A DNA stretch of 64,000 bases from Candidatus Sulfotelmatobacter sp. (GTDB lineage: Bacteria; Acidobacteriota; Terriglobia; Terriglobales; Acidobacteriaceae): assembly GCA_025462865.1 (NCBI GenBank), contig JAOAPI010000098.1, forward strand, positions 1 to 64,000, read 5' to 3'. The translations under genes and the position numbers were made by a program. Position 1 is the stretch's first letter. Each line of letters opens with the position of its first letter. Shown one piece after another: positions 24,975-34,821 of the stretch. Below the pieces are notes generated by a model. That model did not search any database, was not told where the DNA came from, and saw only the letters and a list, made by a program, of their open reading frames with translations.

Positions 24975-25472
24975 TTGCCAGTCGCCGACGAACTGCTAAA
25001 AGCCAACGAAGAATTTGTCAGGAACTTTAACCTGGGCGACCTTGCCGTGCGTCCGCGCAGACATCTTGCCGTGCTGGCCTGCATGGATTCCAGAATATTG
25101 TTTGAACGCTGCCTGGGGTTGCATCCCGGAGACGCGCATATGATCCGCAATGCGGGAGGAATTGCCACCGACGACGCTTTGCGCTCGCTAATTGTTTCGC
25201 ATCATCTGCTCGACACGCAGGAGTTCATCATCATTAACCACACGGACTGCGGGTTGTTGAAGGTGCACGAGGAAGAACTCAAACAGAGTCTGACGGAAAA
25301 GATGGGGACACCGGCAGGCGCGCCAGCGCATTTTCACGCCTTTGATGATCTGGAGAAAAACGTACGCGAGCAAGTGCGGCGAGTGAAGACGCATCCGTGG
25401 ATTCCGAAGCATATTCCGGTGCGGGGATTTATTTACGACGTGAAGACCGGCGCGCTGCGGGAAGTGGAATAG
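24975..25472 (+). CDS. Beta-class carbonic anhydrase
   Basis: A zinc enzyme interconverting carbon dioxide and bicarbonate. The ligand set of beta carbonic anhydrases is complete: CMDSR (Cys and the Asp-Arg dyad) and, about 60 residues on, the HTDC motif supplying His and Cys, with the RNAGGIATDDALRSL segment between. About 165 residues, the short subclass often seen in actinobacteria and acidobacteria. The TTG at 24975 follows a GAGGGG ribosome-binding site; a GTG at 24918 would add 19 residues that lack family similarity. It diverges from mnmE with about 100 bases between starts. Confidence 0.9.
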   Translation: MPVADELLKANEEFVRNFNLGDLAVRPRRHLAVLACMDSRILFERCLGLHPGDAHMIRNAGGIATDDALRSLIVSHHLLDTQEFIIINHTDCGLLKVHEEELKQSLTEKMGTPAGAPAHFHAFDDLEKNVREQVRRVKTHPWIPKHIPVRGFIYDVKTGALREVE

Positions 25473-25530
25473 GGTTTCAGTGCGTCCAATCAAACCCCGG
25501 CATTTAGCCAGAGGAGATTCTGTGCAGGTA

Positions 25531-25905
25531 TCAAGCTTCATGGGACTGCGTAGCAATCAGATGTCGATAAACAAGAAAGTAGTAAAGGAGCGTTCCAAAC
25601 GGAGCCAGGAAACCCAAGAGCACAAACCACACTGCCTTTTTGAGATAGTGTGAGGAATCAAAACCAAACCAGAAATACCACATGCCAATCCACAGCACAG
25701 CGACGCCTGCTATTTCTGGGTAAAGTATCGTTCTGATCATTGCAGAAGCCGGTGCGATTAGAACGCGGGTTCCTACCCCCACCATTGCCATTCGAGCTCC
25801 GAGTAAAGTGGCTATAAATGCGAGCGTTAGCAACGCACTCGCGAAATATGTCCGCTGAGCAGTTGGGGAAAACAGCCAACTGCGGTTGATCGGAAGATAC
25901 AACAT
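25531..25905 (-). CDS. Four-helix membrane protein of unknown function
   Basis: A 124-residue protein I do not recognise. Hydrophobic segments lie at about 19-36, 45-60, 64-80 and 90-112. It shows a Trp/Tyr-rich motif (LWIGMWYFWFGFD) and a C-terminal YYFLVYRHL. The layout resembles small integral membrane proteins of the PLDc_N or phospholipase-linked type, but no motif is decisive. It lies between the carbonic anhydrase gene, which converges on it, and the redoxin gene upstream. Confidence 0.65.
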   Translation of the reverse strand: MLYLPINRSWLFSPTAQRTYFASALLTLAFIATLLGARMAMVGVGTRVLIAPASAMIRTILYPEIAGVAVLWIGMWYFWFGFDSSHYLKKAVWFVLLGFLAPFGTLLYYFLVYRHLIATQSHEA

Positions 25906-25939
25906 GGCCGTCTAGCTTAGCACCGAAAAGACGGAGTGC

Positions 25940-26857
25940 TTACCGGGCCACAACTTTCTCAATCTCCGCCTTCAACTGGTCGTAAGGCAAAGCCCCGGGA
26001 TGATACATCGCGACCTTCCCCGTGCGATCGAGCAACACAATTGTTGGCGTAGTCGAAGCGCCATACATGTCGAAGTTGTATTTGCTGATCGGCACTGGCA
26101 TGTCGAGCAGTCCAGCGTAAAAGCGGTGTCGTACGGCGTCGATGTAGGCGAGTTCGTCGCTGGGCGCAGCGTGCTCGACTTGCGCGGTGTAGCCGTAGAG
26201 TCTCGTGGGACCGACCACGGCTAACCCTTTCGGAGCAAATTCGGTTCGCAATTGGGTGATGATTGGCGCCTCAGCTTTGCAGTCGGCACACCAGTGTGCC
26301 CAGAAAAAAAGCAGAACTGGCGATCCCTTCAGTTGCGCGAGCACAGGCGGCTTCGACCCGAGAAATTGTTCCGCCCGAAGCGCAGGGGCAGGGCGGCCTT
26401 CGAAGCCGAGCAGGTTCAAATTTTTTTGCAGCCGTGCGCGGATCGAAGTAGTGCCGTAGGTACGCAGTGCGGTCTGCAGAACGGCGACGGCCTGACTCCT
26501 CTGGCCGCGAGCGGCCAGCGCCTGCGACTCAACTTCGATCGCGGCGCCCAAAGCGATCGGAAGCCGCGGTTCAGCGTCGAGCGGACGCTGCTTCAGTTGC
26601 TCAAGAGCGAGGTTTCTCGTCTGTTTGGCGTATGCCGTGGCCTGATCGTACTGATGAGCGTCGAGGGCCGCTCTTCCCATCCATGAATAAGCTTCGACGT
26701 ATTCCGGAGTGACGCCGTTCCTATTGCGATAAGCGTTCAAGTCCGAATCGGCTGCGCTGAAATTGCTTTGAGCCAATGCCGTACGGACGTCTTCAACAAT
26801 GCCAGCCCATGCCGGAGTTGCCAACAAAATCAGGACCAGATACTTACGCCAAGCCAT
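25940..26857 (-). CDS. Exported thioredoxin-like protein with TPR-type N-terminal region
   Basis: A 305-residue protein with a signal peptide (LVLILLATPAWA) cleaved after about residue 18, a helical repeat region of about 120 residues, and a C-terminal TlpA/redoxin domain. The redox motif is WCADC in FFWAHWCADCKAEAPII, and a cis-Pro loop is suggested by TTPTIVLLD. It probably acts in the periplasm in disulfide reduction or cytochrome/peroxide chemistry. The start at ATG 26857 is chosen because the signal peptide follows it; the longer open frame adds 23 residues with no such feature. Confidence 0.85.
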   Translation of the reverse strand: MAWRKYLVLILLATPAWAGIVEDVRTALAQSNFSAADSDLNAYRNRNGVTPEYVEAYSWMGRAALDAHQYDQATAYAKQTRNLALEQLKQRPLDAEPRLPIALGAAIEVESQALAARGQRSQAVAVLQTALRTYGTTSIRARLQKNLNLLGFEGRPAPALRAEQFLGSKPPVLAQLKGSPVLLFFWAHWCADCKAEAPIITQLRTEFAPKGLAVVGPTRLYGYTAQVEHAAPSDELAYIDAVRHRFYAGLLDMPVPISKYNFDMYGASTTPTIVLLDRTGKVAMYHPGALPYDQLKAEIEKVVAR

Positions 26858-27096
26858 ATCTGAATGATGTATCTTTTCCTGCCGTATGGCAAATGAACGC
26901 CACGCAATATGCATCCCCTGCCTCACCGGAAGTAATTGATAGAGGAGTACTTAAAGGGCTCACAAAAACTGTCGCATTTCTGAGGCACTTACTTGCCGCA
27001 GTCACTGAAGAGCAGGCCATCGCTGGCCGCCTTTTTATTTCCTGCAAATCGTTAACTGCGAAGTGGTAGGAGGATTGATCGCCAAATCGCCAATTT

Positions 27097-29868
27097 TTAT
27101 TGCCGCATATCTCGGATCAGAACCACATCGGCGTCTGTGTGCCCGCGACCCATCGCCAGCTGTTTTCCGTCGAAAGACCAATGAAAGTCGTAGAGGTGTT
27201 CAGAGGTGAAATCGGTAATCTTTTTGCCCTTCGAACCATCCAGCGGCTGCAGCCAAAGGTTGTCGACTCCGTTCTCCCGGGTGGGATAGACCACGCCTTT
27301 TCCGTCGTGCGAAAACCGTACCAGTCCGAATCGCGGCCGCTCAAAATCCACAAGTTTTGCCTGCCCGGAATCCGCAGCGACCAGCGCCAACATTTCCTTA
27401 TGCTCGCCGGAATGTTGAAGCGTCGCGAAGGCCGCAATCTTGCCGTCGGCAGAGAGGTCGAAGGCGGCGTCTAACGAAATGGGCAACTCCGAGATGGTCC
27501 GCGAGGCTCCGCCGTCAATCGAGACTCGAGCCAGCTTTCCTTCATCCCGCTGCTCGATGTAATAGACCCACCGGCCATCGGATGAGCACACAGCGTGGTG
27601 GTCGCGCTTGGCCGTCGTAAGTTGCTTCAAGTTGCTGCCCGACGAATCGATGCGCCAGATGTTCTGGTCGCCAGTGTTTCCATGAAAACTGAGGTCGAAC
27701 ACAATATACCGCCCATCAGGGCAGGCAGAGGGATTGCCGCTGGGCCTGCCTTCTTCCGTGGTAATGACGGTCTTGTTTCCGGTCGCAGGATCAATTCGAT
27801 TGAGGTTGTTTACCTGATCTCCAATCAATTGGCCGTCCCGCGTCCAGGTGAAATTAGTGAAGGCCTTCGCCGAGGTCACTGGACGAATCTGCGAGCTTGA
27901 TCCGAACGCCGGCATCACGAAGAGGTTCCACCTCTCGGTGCTCATCACTGTCGTCAGTGACTTTCCGTTTGCCGCAACGCCAAGATCTGCGTAAGTGTTG
28001 GTATCGCGCGTGATCGGAGATAGCTTGCCCTCCGGGTAAGAGACGAATGCAATCTGGTATTGATTGAAATTGGAGTTCTGCCCGCTCCAGCGCCCCAACA
28101 GCCCACTGCCGTCTGGCATCCATGTGGGCGAATCGAACAGCTGTGCATTGGCGCTGAAAAAAACTTTCTGCCCGCCGCTGCCGACGTCCACAGCGGTGAG
28201 ACTCTCGAGCGCATTACCCGCGTTCAGTTCGTCGCACACAATTGTCTTGCCGTCGGGAGACCATGCGGGTTGAAAGAGGCCGTGGCTGTTCGAACCACTT
28301 GCCAAGACCTTCTCTCCCTCCTCGCCTCCCTCAACCGGTCGAACGATGAGCCGATACTTTCCCGGCTCCGGATTGTCATACCGCATGAACGCGAACTTCT
28401 TCCCGTCGGGCGAAAAAGTAATGTTCGAATCGACGTCAGCTGCGAGTTTCTGCGGCGTGCCGCCAAGCAGCGGCGCCCGGTACAAGAACTTCAACTCTGA
28501 ATTTCCCTCATCGCTCCGCACGAAATAAAAATAGTTCCCATCCGGGGAGAAACGGAGCCCGCCGTAATCCAATTCGGCTGCAGGCTCGACTTGAACATTG
28601 CTGTTGGTGGGCACATTCCTCAGCCACAGACTGGCCAGACCCTTTGTTCTCGTCACGCTGAGAATGTACTTGCCATCCGGCGAGATGGCGACGCGCACCG
28701 CATCGCCAGTATCGGTAACCTTGCTGACGGAAATATCCTGGAACGGAGTTTGCCGGCTGCGATTGAAAAAGGGATAGAGTCCATATGCTGCTGCCGCTAC
28801 CAGCACGATCGCAATTGCAGCCACCATGCCGGTTGTGAGTTTGTTCCGACGCGCGGCCCCTATTGCCGCGGAACTGCCGGATGCAGGCTGGAGCAAGGAC
28901 CCATCCGGCGTGACTGCCGAACCGGACCCCGCCACCGGAACCGTCGCTGCACTGATTGACGCCGCTTGGGCGGATTTCCTTCCTGACTCTGTATCGCGCT
29001 TCAACCGCCTCAGATCGCCACGCAGATCGGCGGCCGACTGATAACGCAGATCTCGCTCTTTCTCTAGCGCTTTCCCGATGATTTCTTCCAGCTTACTCGG
29101 CAGTGCAGGATTAAATTGCTGCGGCGGGACTGGGTCTAGTTCAAGAATGGCGTGGAAGATTACCGCAGACGTCGCGCCGGAAAAAGGCAAGCGCCCTGCA
29201 GCCATTTGGTAGATCACGACGCCGAGCGAGAACAAATCCGTACGAGCGTCCAGCTTTTCGCCGCGAGCTTGCTCCGGCGACATATAGGAGATCGTTCCTA
29301 CCGTCGCTCCGGGACTGGTCAGATGCGCCGGATTGGGATGGTCTTGCGTAGGTCCGATGGTTTCCATCGTCATCTCAGGCCGAGTCAGTTTGGCGAGGCC
29401 AAAGTCGAGCACTTTCACCTGTCCGCGCTCGGTGACGAAAATATTCGCCGGCTTAATATCGCGATGGATGATTCCTTTGGCATGAGCGGCGTCTAGAGCG
29501 TCGGCTAACTGAATGCCCCAGTCTAGTAATCGGTCCAGCGCCACGGGCGAGCCCACGCGGCGATCCAGGGTTTCCCCCTCCAGCAGTTCCATCGCGATGA
29601 ATGACTGCTGCTGCCCATCCTCAAGCTGTACCTTCTCGACCGCATAAATCGTGCAAATGTTGGGATGGTTCAGCGATGATGCGGCCCGAGCCTCCAGCAA
29701 GAATCGATCCAGAGCATTCTGATCGCGCGAAAGCTGTGGCGGCAAAAATTTCAGCGCCACCCGCCGTCCGAGGTCGAGGTCTTGCGCCTCGTAAACAATC
29801 CCCATCCCGCCACTGCCAAGCTGGCCGGTGATGCGGTAATGCGAGATGGTCTGTCCGATCATGGGCAT
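27097..29868 (-). CDS. Serine/threonine protein kinase with a C-terminal TolB/WD40-like propeller
   Basis: A transmembrane eukaryote-type kinase of 923 residues. The kinase domain (about 10-275) has the glycine loop [17 protein letters not shown] lysine, [10 protein letters not shown] catalytic loop, DFGLAKL and [10 protein letters not shown] activation end. An Ala/Ser-rich linker leads to a membrane helix at about 345-365 ([18 protein letters not shown]), and the remaining 550 residues are repeats of the SPDGKYI/SPDGKKF type, a beta propeller expected outside the cytoplasm. Such kinases are strongly expanded in Acidobacteria. The ligand sensed is unknown. It is not in an operon with a substrate gene I can name. 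Confidence 0.93.
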   Translation of the reverse strand: MPMIGQTISHYRITGQLGSGGMGIVYEAQDLDLGRRVALKFLPPQLSRDQNALDRFLLEARAASSLNHPNICTIYAVEKVQLEDGQQQSFIAMELLEGETLDRRVGSPVALDRLLDWGIQLADALDAAHAKGIIHRDIKPANIFVTERGQVKVLDFGLAKLTRPEMTMETIGPTQDHPNPAHLTSPGATVGTISYMSPEQARGEKLDARTDLFSLGVVIYQMAAGRLPFSGATSAVIFHAILELDPVPPQQFNPALPSKLEEIIGKALEKERDLRYQSAADLRGDLRRLKRDTESGRKSAQAASISAATVPVAGSGSAVTPDGSLLQPASGSSAAIGAARRNKLTTGMVAAIAIVLVAAAAYGLYPFFNRSRQTPFQDISVSKVTDTGDAVRVAISPDGKYILSVTRTKGLASLWLRNVPTNSNVQVEPAAELDYGGLRFSPDGNYFYFVRSDEGNSELKFLYRAPLLGGTPQKLAADVDSNITFSPDGKKFAFMRYDNPEPGKYRLIVRPVEGGEEGEKVLASGSNSHGLFQPAWSPDGKTIVCDELNAGNALESLTAVDVGSGGQKVFFSANAQLFDSPTWMPDGSGLLGRWSGQNSNFNQYQIAFVSYPEGKLSPITRDTNTYADLGVAANGKSLTTVMSTERWNLFVMPAFGSSSQIRPVTSAKAFTNFTWTRDGQLIGDQVNNLNRIDPATGNKTVITTEEGRPSGNPSACPDGRYIVFDLSFHGNTGDQNIWRIDSSGSNLKQLTTAKRDHHAVCSSDGRWVYYIEQRDEGKLARVSIDGGASRTISELPISLDAAFDLSADGKIAAFATLQHSGEHKEMLALVAADSGQAKLVDFERPRFGLVRFSHDGKGVVYPTRENGVDNLWLQPLDGSKGKKITDFTSEHLYDFHWSFDGKQLAMGRGHTDADVVLIRDMRQ

Positions 29869-29952
29869 GAATGTCTGGGAAAATTCATCTTAGGAGGGAT
29901 GTAGAAGGCAGTCAATATCCGGCGCGCCGTCGAGTGAGAGCTCGGGAAGATT

Positions 29953-32031
29953 TCAAATTGCCGCAGCCTGCTCTCGCCGCTTCGCCTGGATTTCAATGTA
30001 CACATTCACGAGCGACACTGCTGCTGGCGTCACTCCCGGAATGCGCGAAGCCTGGGCCAGCGTCTGTGGCTGGACGTGCGTCAGTTTTTCTTGCATCTCA
30101 TGCGAAAGCCCGCTGACGGAGGCGTAGTTGAACCAATCGGGTATCGAGCGATGTTCCGACTTCTTCATGCGCTCGATGGCACGCTGCTGCTGCTGCAGGT
30201 AGCCCTCATACTTGATTTCCGTTTCCACCGACTTCAGTTCGTTGCGGATTTCCGAAGAAAGACTAACCACGGATTCGCTGGTATTTTCACGGACTTCTTC
30301 TCTTGCAAAGAATGGGGGATCAAGCTCACGAAGAATCGGCGCCATCTGCTCAATCTTGATCTCGGGACGCTTGAGCAGTTGAGCCAGAGTCAGACCAATT
30401 ACCGTAGCGTCCCCGAAACATGTGGGGACGGGCGACTCGCCCTTCCTGCCACGCTCAAGCATGTCGGTGTTGAACTTCGTTCCCTCCAGCAGCTTCTTCA
30501 CCGCTGCCAGCCTTTCTTGCTTCGCCTCAAAGTCATCCCACGCTTCATCCGAGATCAATCCCACCCGCCGCCCGTGCGGAGTGAGCCGGCGGTCGGCATT
30601 GTCAATGCGAAGGTGCAAACGAAATTCCGCCCGCGATGTAAACATTCTGTAAGGCTCATTCGTGCCTTTGGAGATAAGGTCGTCGATCAGGATCGCGGTA
30701 TAAGCCTCGGTGCGGTCCAGAATCAGCGGGGACTGCTCCTTCACTTGCAACGCCGCGTTAATACCCGCCATCAGCCCCTGGCAAGCGGCTTCTTCGTAAC
30801 CTGACGTGCCGTTAATCTGCCCGCCGAGAAACAGCCCCGCGATTTTCTTAGTCTCGAGCGTGCGCTGTAATTCGGTGGGATCGATCGAGTCATACTCAAT
30901 GGCATAGCCCGGACGCAGCATCTCGGCGTTTTCGAGGCCGGGAATTGATTTCAGAATCGCGAGCTGCACATCCACCGGCAGCGATGTGCTCATCCCGTTG
31001 ACATAGATTTCATGCGTGTTCAGGCCTTCAGGTTCGAGGTAGAGCTGGTGCATTTCCTTGTCAGGAAACTTGACAATCTTGTCTTCAATCGACGGACAAT
31101 AGCGCGGTCCAATCGACTGAATCTGCCCGCTGTACATGGGCGAGCGGTGAACGTTCTCGCGAATGATGCGGTGCGTTTCCGGAGTAGTCCACGCGATGTA
31201 GCAGGGAACCTGCGAATCGTGATGTGCCACACGCTTGGTACGAAAACTGAAAGGCGTAGGGTCGTCGTCTCCGGGCTGCTCAGCGAAACGCGACCAGTCG
31301 ATGGTGCGTCCATCAAGGCGCGGCGGCGTGCCCGTCTTGAGCCGGCATCCCCGAAGCCCTAGATTCTTGAGCGCTTCTCCCAGCAGAACCGCATTCGGTT
31401 CCCCCGAGCGCCCTGCAGGATACTGTTGCTCGCCGCAGTGGATTAATCCGTTTAGAAAAGTGCCAGTGGTGATGATTACCGCCTGCGCCCCGACGGTACG
31501 TCCGTCACGTAGCTTTACTCCTCGCACGATTCGGAAGTCGTCGCTAGCCGCCGGTCGTTGGTCGTTGGCAGGATCGGCGACGTCGGTGGCTGTCGCCGCC
31601 GCCGAACGACCATCGGCCAACGACCCCTCCACAATCAGCTCCGCCACTTCCGCCTGCTTGATCTTCAAATTCGCCTGCGACTCCAGCACCTCGCGCATCT
31701 TCAGGCGATACGCCTGCTTGTCGCACTGCGCCCGTGGCGACCACACCGCCGGCCCTCTCGAAGTATTCAGCAACCGGAACTGGATGCCGACCGCGTCGGT
31801 GATCTCGCCCATGATTCCGCCCAGCGCGTCGACTTCCCGCACCAGATGCCCCTTCGCAATGCCGCCGATCGCCGGATTGCAGGACATCTGCGCAATTAAA
31901 TCGACGTTGAGCGTGTAGAGAGCAGTCTTCAGCCCCATGCGCGCCGCAGCCATCGCGGCCTCGCAGCCGGCATGGCCCGCGCCAACAACGACGACCTCGA
32001 ATTGCTCGGTAAACTCCATATCCATGTTCAT
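29953..32031 (-). CDS. mnmG: tRNA uridine-5-carboxymethylaminomethyl modification enzyme MnmG
   Basis: The FAD-binding partner of MnmE. The nucleotide-binding [14 protein letters not shown] is at the N-terminus, and [17 protein letters not shown] and the C-terminal helical domain with [11 protein letters not shown] are present. The start is placed at ATG 32031 with GGGAG eight bases before it, though the frame is open to 32148. Within the FAD domain, about 30 Ala/Asp-rich residues lie between IVEGSLADG and FRIVRGVKL; the corresponding DNA is an inverted repeat. The length of 692 residues exceeds the usual 620-630 partly for this reason. The gene diverges from the CADD-like gene. Confidence 0.95.
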   Translation of the reverse strand: MNMDMEFTEQFEVVVVGAGHAGCEAAMAAARMGLKTALYTLNVDLIAQMSCNPAIGGIAKGHLVREVDALGGIMGEITDAVGIQFRLLNTSRGPAVWSPRAQCDKQAYRLKMREVLESQANLKIKQAEVAELIVEGSLADGRSAAATATDVADPANDQRPAASDDFRIVRGVKLRDGRTVGAQAVIITTGTFLNGLIHCGEQQYPAGRSGEPNAVLLGEALKNLGLRGCRLKTGTPPRLDGRTIDWSRFAEQPGDDDPTPFSFRTKRVAHHDSQVPCYIAWTTPETHRIIRENVHRSPMYSGQIQSIGPRYCPSIEDKIVKFPDKEMHQLYLEPEGLNTHEIYVNGMSTSLPVDVQLAILKSIPGLENAEMLRPGYAIEYDSIDPTELQRTLETKKIAGLFLGGQINGTSGYEEAACQGLMAGINAALQVKEQSPLILDRTEAYTAILIDDLISKGTNEPYRMFTSRAEFRLHLRIDNADRRLTPHGRRVGLISDEAWDDFEAKQERLAAVKKLLEGTKFNTDMLERGRKGESPVPTCFGDATVIGLTLAQLLKRPEIKIEQMAPILRELDPPFFAREEVRENTSESVVSLSSEIRNELKSVETEIKYEGYLQQQQRAIERMKKSEHRSIPDWFNYASVSGLSHEMQEKLTHVQPQTLAQASRIPGVTPAAVSLVNVYIEIQAKRREQAAAI
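31553..31625. repeat. GGTCGTTGGC inverted repeat in frame inside mnmG
   Basis: GGTCGTTGGC (31560-31569) and GCCAACGACC (31616-31625) are perfect ten-base arms; a further direct copy of GGTCGTTG precedes the left arm. The enclosed DNA codes for the extra Ala/Asp-rich segment of MnmG. Confidence 0.75.
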
Positions 32032-32148
32032 TCTAGCAACTCCCACACGCACGCACCCCGCTCGCACCTCCTTTTCACTCAACTCGAAGGGTCCGTAGGG
32101 CGCGGCGCATACCGCCAGCGGATTAGTAGATTTGCTCTGACCCATCAC

Positions 32149-32177
32149 TTGCCGACCTATAGCCTCGCCCGTATAGT
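32149..32177 (+). promoter_or_regulatory. Sigma70-type promoter of the CADD-like gene
   Basis: TTGCCG and TATAGT are separated by 17 bases. Transcription would start near 32184, and AGGAGG follows at 32198. Confidence 0.5.
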
Positions 32178-32209
32178 GGGTGAGTCATACGCGAACCAGG
32201 AGGCAGATC

Positions 32210-32911
32210 ATGAATACCATCGAATTCTTCGAGCAACTGGAAGCATCGATCGCAAAATACGACCTGCTCTGCCATCCGTTCTACCAGGCATGGGCGGCTG
32301 GAGAGTTGACGCGCAATGATCTCCGCGAATATGCCCGCCACTACTACCACCACGTCGAAGCGTTTCCCTGTTACCTGGCCGAACTCGCGCTTCGGCTGGA
32401 TGAAAGCGACCTGCGGCGCGCGGTGCTGGCCAATATGTGTGATGAAAAGGGGTTCGCGACAGCGCATGGAGAAGGCTCCGTCCCCCACTCGGAGCTATGG
32501 CTTGATTTTGCCGAGGCAATGGGCGCGCGCCGAGACATGGTCCTGCACTTGCCAGTGGCCGAAATTCGAGAACTCATCCGCTATTTCCATCGCCTGGCCA
32601 GCGAAGGCACACCGGAAGAGGCGCTGGCCGCTTTCTACGCCTACGAATCCCAGGTGCCGCGCGTTGCCAAAGAGAAAGAGCGAGGCCTGCGCGAAATGTA
32701 CGGCGCTGACGACAAGACTTGCGGCTACTTCACGCTGCATGCGACCGCCGACATCTATCATTCGAATGTCTGGCGCAAGCAGCTGGAGCAGTGTCTCGAA
32801 GCGAATCCGGAGGCAGCCCAAGCCGCGCTGAGGGCCGCCGAGAACACAGCCAAATTATTGTGGCGAGCTTTGGACGGAATCGACGCCGTGCGGACGGCAT
32901 TCGCCGCTTGA
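32210..32911 (+). CDS. CADD-like heme-oxygenase-fold protein (TenA/PqqC superfamily), putative pABA synthesis
   Basis: A 233-residue all-helical protein. It matches the group typified by Chlamydia CADD (CT610), a dimetal enzyme that makes p-aminobenzoate by sacrificing its own tyrosine. Metal ligand positions can be followed: Glu79 and His86 in DEKGFATAH, Glu146 in YESQVP, and His177-Asp181-His184 in LHATADIYH. Spacings equal those recalled for CADD; Lys156 matches its essential Lys, and Tyr25 stands near the sacrificial Tyr. AGGAGG six bases before the ATG at 32210 fixes the start. TenA thiaminase is less likely because its catalytic Cys context is absent. Folate synthesis is the inferred pathway. 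Confidence 0.8.
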   Translation: MNTIEFFEQLEASIAKYDLLCHPFYQAWAAGELTRNDLREYARHYYHHVEAFPCYLAELALRLDESDLRRAVLANMCDEKGFATAHGEGSVPHSELWLDFAEAMGARRDMVLHLPVAEIRELIRYFHRLASEGTPEEALAAFYAYESQVPRVAKEKERGLREMYGADDKTCGYFTLHATADIYHSNVWRKQLEQCLEANPEAAQAALRAAENTAKLLWRALDGIDAVRTAFAA

Positions 32912-32945
32912 TTCTGGCTCTGACGCGCAGGAGAAATGACATCCG

Positions 32946-33335
32946 GTGGCGAGACAGATACCAATCGGAGCGCGCGGTGAAGCGCATGAGACCGTCGAAT
33001 TCAAACACACCCTGACTGCGCACCATTCCGAGTTGCCGCCCGTTTATTCCACGCCTGACATGGTCCGCCTCATGGAGACTGCGGCCTTTCACGCTCTCCA
33101 CCCGTACTGCGAAGGCGATGAGATCACTGTAGGAACAGCGATCAACATCCAGCACCGTGCCGCCAGCGGCATCGGCGCCCACATCCAAGCCGAGGCGGTA
33201 CTCGAATCATTCGACGGCCGTTTCTACACGCTGCGCGTGACCGCGCGCGACGATGTCCAGCAAATCGGCCAAGGCACGGTTGGTCGCGCCGTCGTGAGCA
33301 TTGGAAAGTTCCAGAAAACTGCCGGACGAAAGTGA
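32946..33335 (+). CDS. Hotdog-fold thioesterase (FlK-like)
   Basis: A 129-residue single-hotdog protein. The family pattern is ETVEFKHTLTAHH, then VRLMETAAFHALHPY with the catalytic Glu helix, and VGTAINIQHRAA for the paired strand. This resembles fluoroacetyl-CoA thioesterase FlK and the related thioesterase-like proteins, which hydrolyse short acyl-CoA esters. The start is a GTG at 32946; AGGAG is 12 bases before it, somewhat distant. It follows the CADD-like gene at 34 bases and is likely cotranscribed. Confidence 0.83.
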   Translation: MARQIPIGARGEAHETVEFKHTLTAHHSELPPVYSTPDMVRLMETAAFHALHPYCEGDEITVGTAINIQHRAASGIGAHIQAEAVLESFDGRFYTLRVTARDDVQQIGQGTVGRAVVSIGKFQKTAGRK

Positions 33336-33418
33336 CGAAGTCACAGCGGTGACAATCCAGGTTCGCATTCCCTCTGCATAAAATCTAGAATTGTGCTTGA
33401 CCCATTGTGGTCTGAGCT

Positions 33419-34258
33419 ATGGTGCAGCAGCAAGCCAAAGCGGCGGCCTTCCGGGTTCTGCACTCGGGCAAAGAGATATTGCTGCTACCCAATGCATGGG
33501 ACGTCTCCAGCGCCCGTATCATCGAAGAATCCGGCTTCAACGCCGTTGCAACAAGCAGCGCCGGAATTGCTTTCTCGCTCGGCTATCCCGACGGCCAGAT
33601 CATTCCTCGGGACGAGATGCTTGCGGCCATCGCCCGCATCGCACGCGCTGTGAGAGTTCCCGTCACCGCAGATGTCGAATCGGGATACGGAAAAACTCCA
33701 GAAGGCGTTAGCCGGACCACGCGGGCAGCTCTCGATGCAGGAGCCGTCGGCATGAACCTCGAGGACGCGACGGGCGATACGAACGCTGCTCTCGTAGATC
33801 TTCCCCTGCAGCTGGAAAAGATACGCGCCGTTCGTGAAATGGCAAGCCGTCTGCGGATCCCGGTGGTGCTCAATGCTCGAACGGATGTGTACCTCCTTGA
33901 AATCGGAGATCCAACCAGGCGCTACGATGAAACAGTTCGCCGCCTTACCGCTTTTCGCGACGCGGGAGCTGATTGTGTTTTCGCACCCGGAGTGCGCGAC
34001 GCACCCACCATTGGCCGCCTCGTTAACGATTTAAAGTGTCCAGTCAACATTCTTGCCGGAGCTGGTTCTCCTTCAGTGCCAGAATTATCCAAGCTTGGAG
34101 TGGCGCGGGTTAGCCTCGGTTCTGCCACGATGCGCGCCACACTCGGCCATCTTCGCCGCATTGCGGAAGAACTAGAGACGACTGGGACCTACTCGAAGCT
34201 TGAAGACGCTCCGTCGCACGCGGAAGTGAATCGGATGATGGAACGGAACCAGCGCTGA
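33419..34258 (+). CDS. Isocitrate lyase/PEP mutase family protein
   Basis: A TIM-barrel enzyme of 279 residues in the superfamily that includes PEP phosphonomutase, methylisocitrate lyase and oxaloacetate decarboxylase. It shows LLLPNAWDVSSARIIEE, the TSSAGIAFSLGYPDG loop, the metal-binding DVESGYG and NLED, and NARTDVYL. The KKCGH-type signature of isocitrate lyase is missing, so the reaction is probably C-C or P-C bond cleavage on a small alpha-oxo acid. The gene ends in an overlap with the following metallophosphoesterase gene. Confidence 0.87.
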   Translation: MVQQQAKAAAFRVLHSGKEILLLPNAWDVSSARIIEESGFNAVATSSAGIAFSLGYPDGQIIPRDEMLAAIARIARAVRVPVTADVESGYGKTPEGVSRTTRAALDAGAVGMNLEDATGDTNAALVDLPLQLEKIRAVREMASRLRIPVVLNARTDVYLLEIGDPTRRYDETVRRLTAFRDAGADCVFAPGVRDAPTIGRLVNDLKCPVNILAGAGSPSVPELSKLGVARVSLGSATMRATLGHLRRIAEELETTGTYSKLEDAPSHAEVNRMMERNQR

Positions 34259-34770
34259 AAGTCCAGGGAAAGACCGAAGAAACGATTAAGAGACCTATCT
34301 CAATCGGCGTAATCTCCGACACGCACGGCCTTCTGCGGCCAGAGGCCATCGAAGCCCTGCGCGGATCAGACCACCTTATTCATGCTGGCGATGTCGGCGC
34401 GCCGGGGATTCTCGAAAGGCTTTCCGAGATTGCCCCTGTCACCGCTGTTCGCGGGAACATTGACAAAGGACCATGGTCCCACGGGCTGCCGGAAACGGAC
34501 GTGCTTCAGGTCGGCGGCATTTCCATTTACATTCTGCACGACCTTGCCAAACTGGATCTCAAGCCGCAAGCGGCGGGCTTCGCGGTTGTAATCTCCGGAC
34601 ATAGCCACGTTCCCCAACAATCTCTCCGCGACGGAGTGCTTTATTTCAATCCTGGCAGCGCGGGTCCGCGAAGATTCAAGCTTCCCGTGAGCATCGGCAA
34701 ACTCGTGGTGAAGAATGGCGCTGTGCACGGCGAACTGGTAGCGCTGCCCCTCAACGACTCCCAACCGTAG
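34255..34770 (+). CDS. YfcE/MJ0936-type metallophosphoesterase with non-standard start
   Basis: A calcineurin-like phosphodiesterase of about 171 residues. All metal motifs occur: ISDTHG at the N-terminus, HAGDVG, RGNID, and the C-terminal GHSH. Homologues hydrolyse phosphodiesters or cyclic nucleotides. The reading frame from 34255 to the stop is intact, yet no ATG, GTG or TTG precedes the first metal motif; the earliest standard start, GTG 34501, would remove it. CTG at 34255 overlaps the previous stop (CTGA) in the manner of coupled genes, and ATT at 34285 is an alternative. Start is therefore uncertain. Confidence 0.8.
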   Translation: MKVQGKTEETIKRPISIGVISDTHGLLRPEAIEALRGSDHLIHAGDVGAPGILERLSEIAPVTAVRGNIDKGPWSHGLPETDVLQVGGISIYILHDLAKLDLKPQAAGFAVVISGHSHVPQQSLRDGVLYFNPGSAGPRRFKLPVSIGKLVVKNGAVHGELVALPLNDSQP

Positions 34771-34821
34771 TCCCGCGCATTGTTACAATCGCAGATCAAC
34801 AAGAACGCTGAATTTTAGACA

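Noticed and set aside
24872-25168. Extended N-terminus of mnmE
   Set aside because: The extra 99 codons overlap the carbonic anhydrase gene, have no similarity to MnmE and precede the family N-terminus (TIVAIATPPGRGG).
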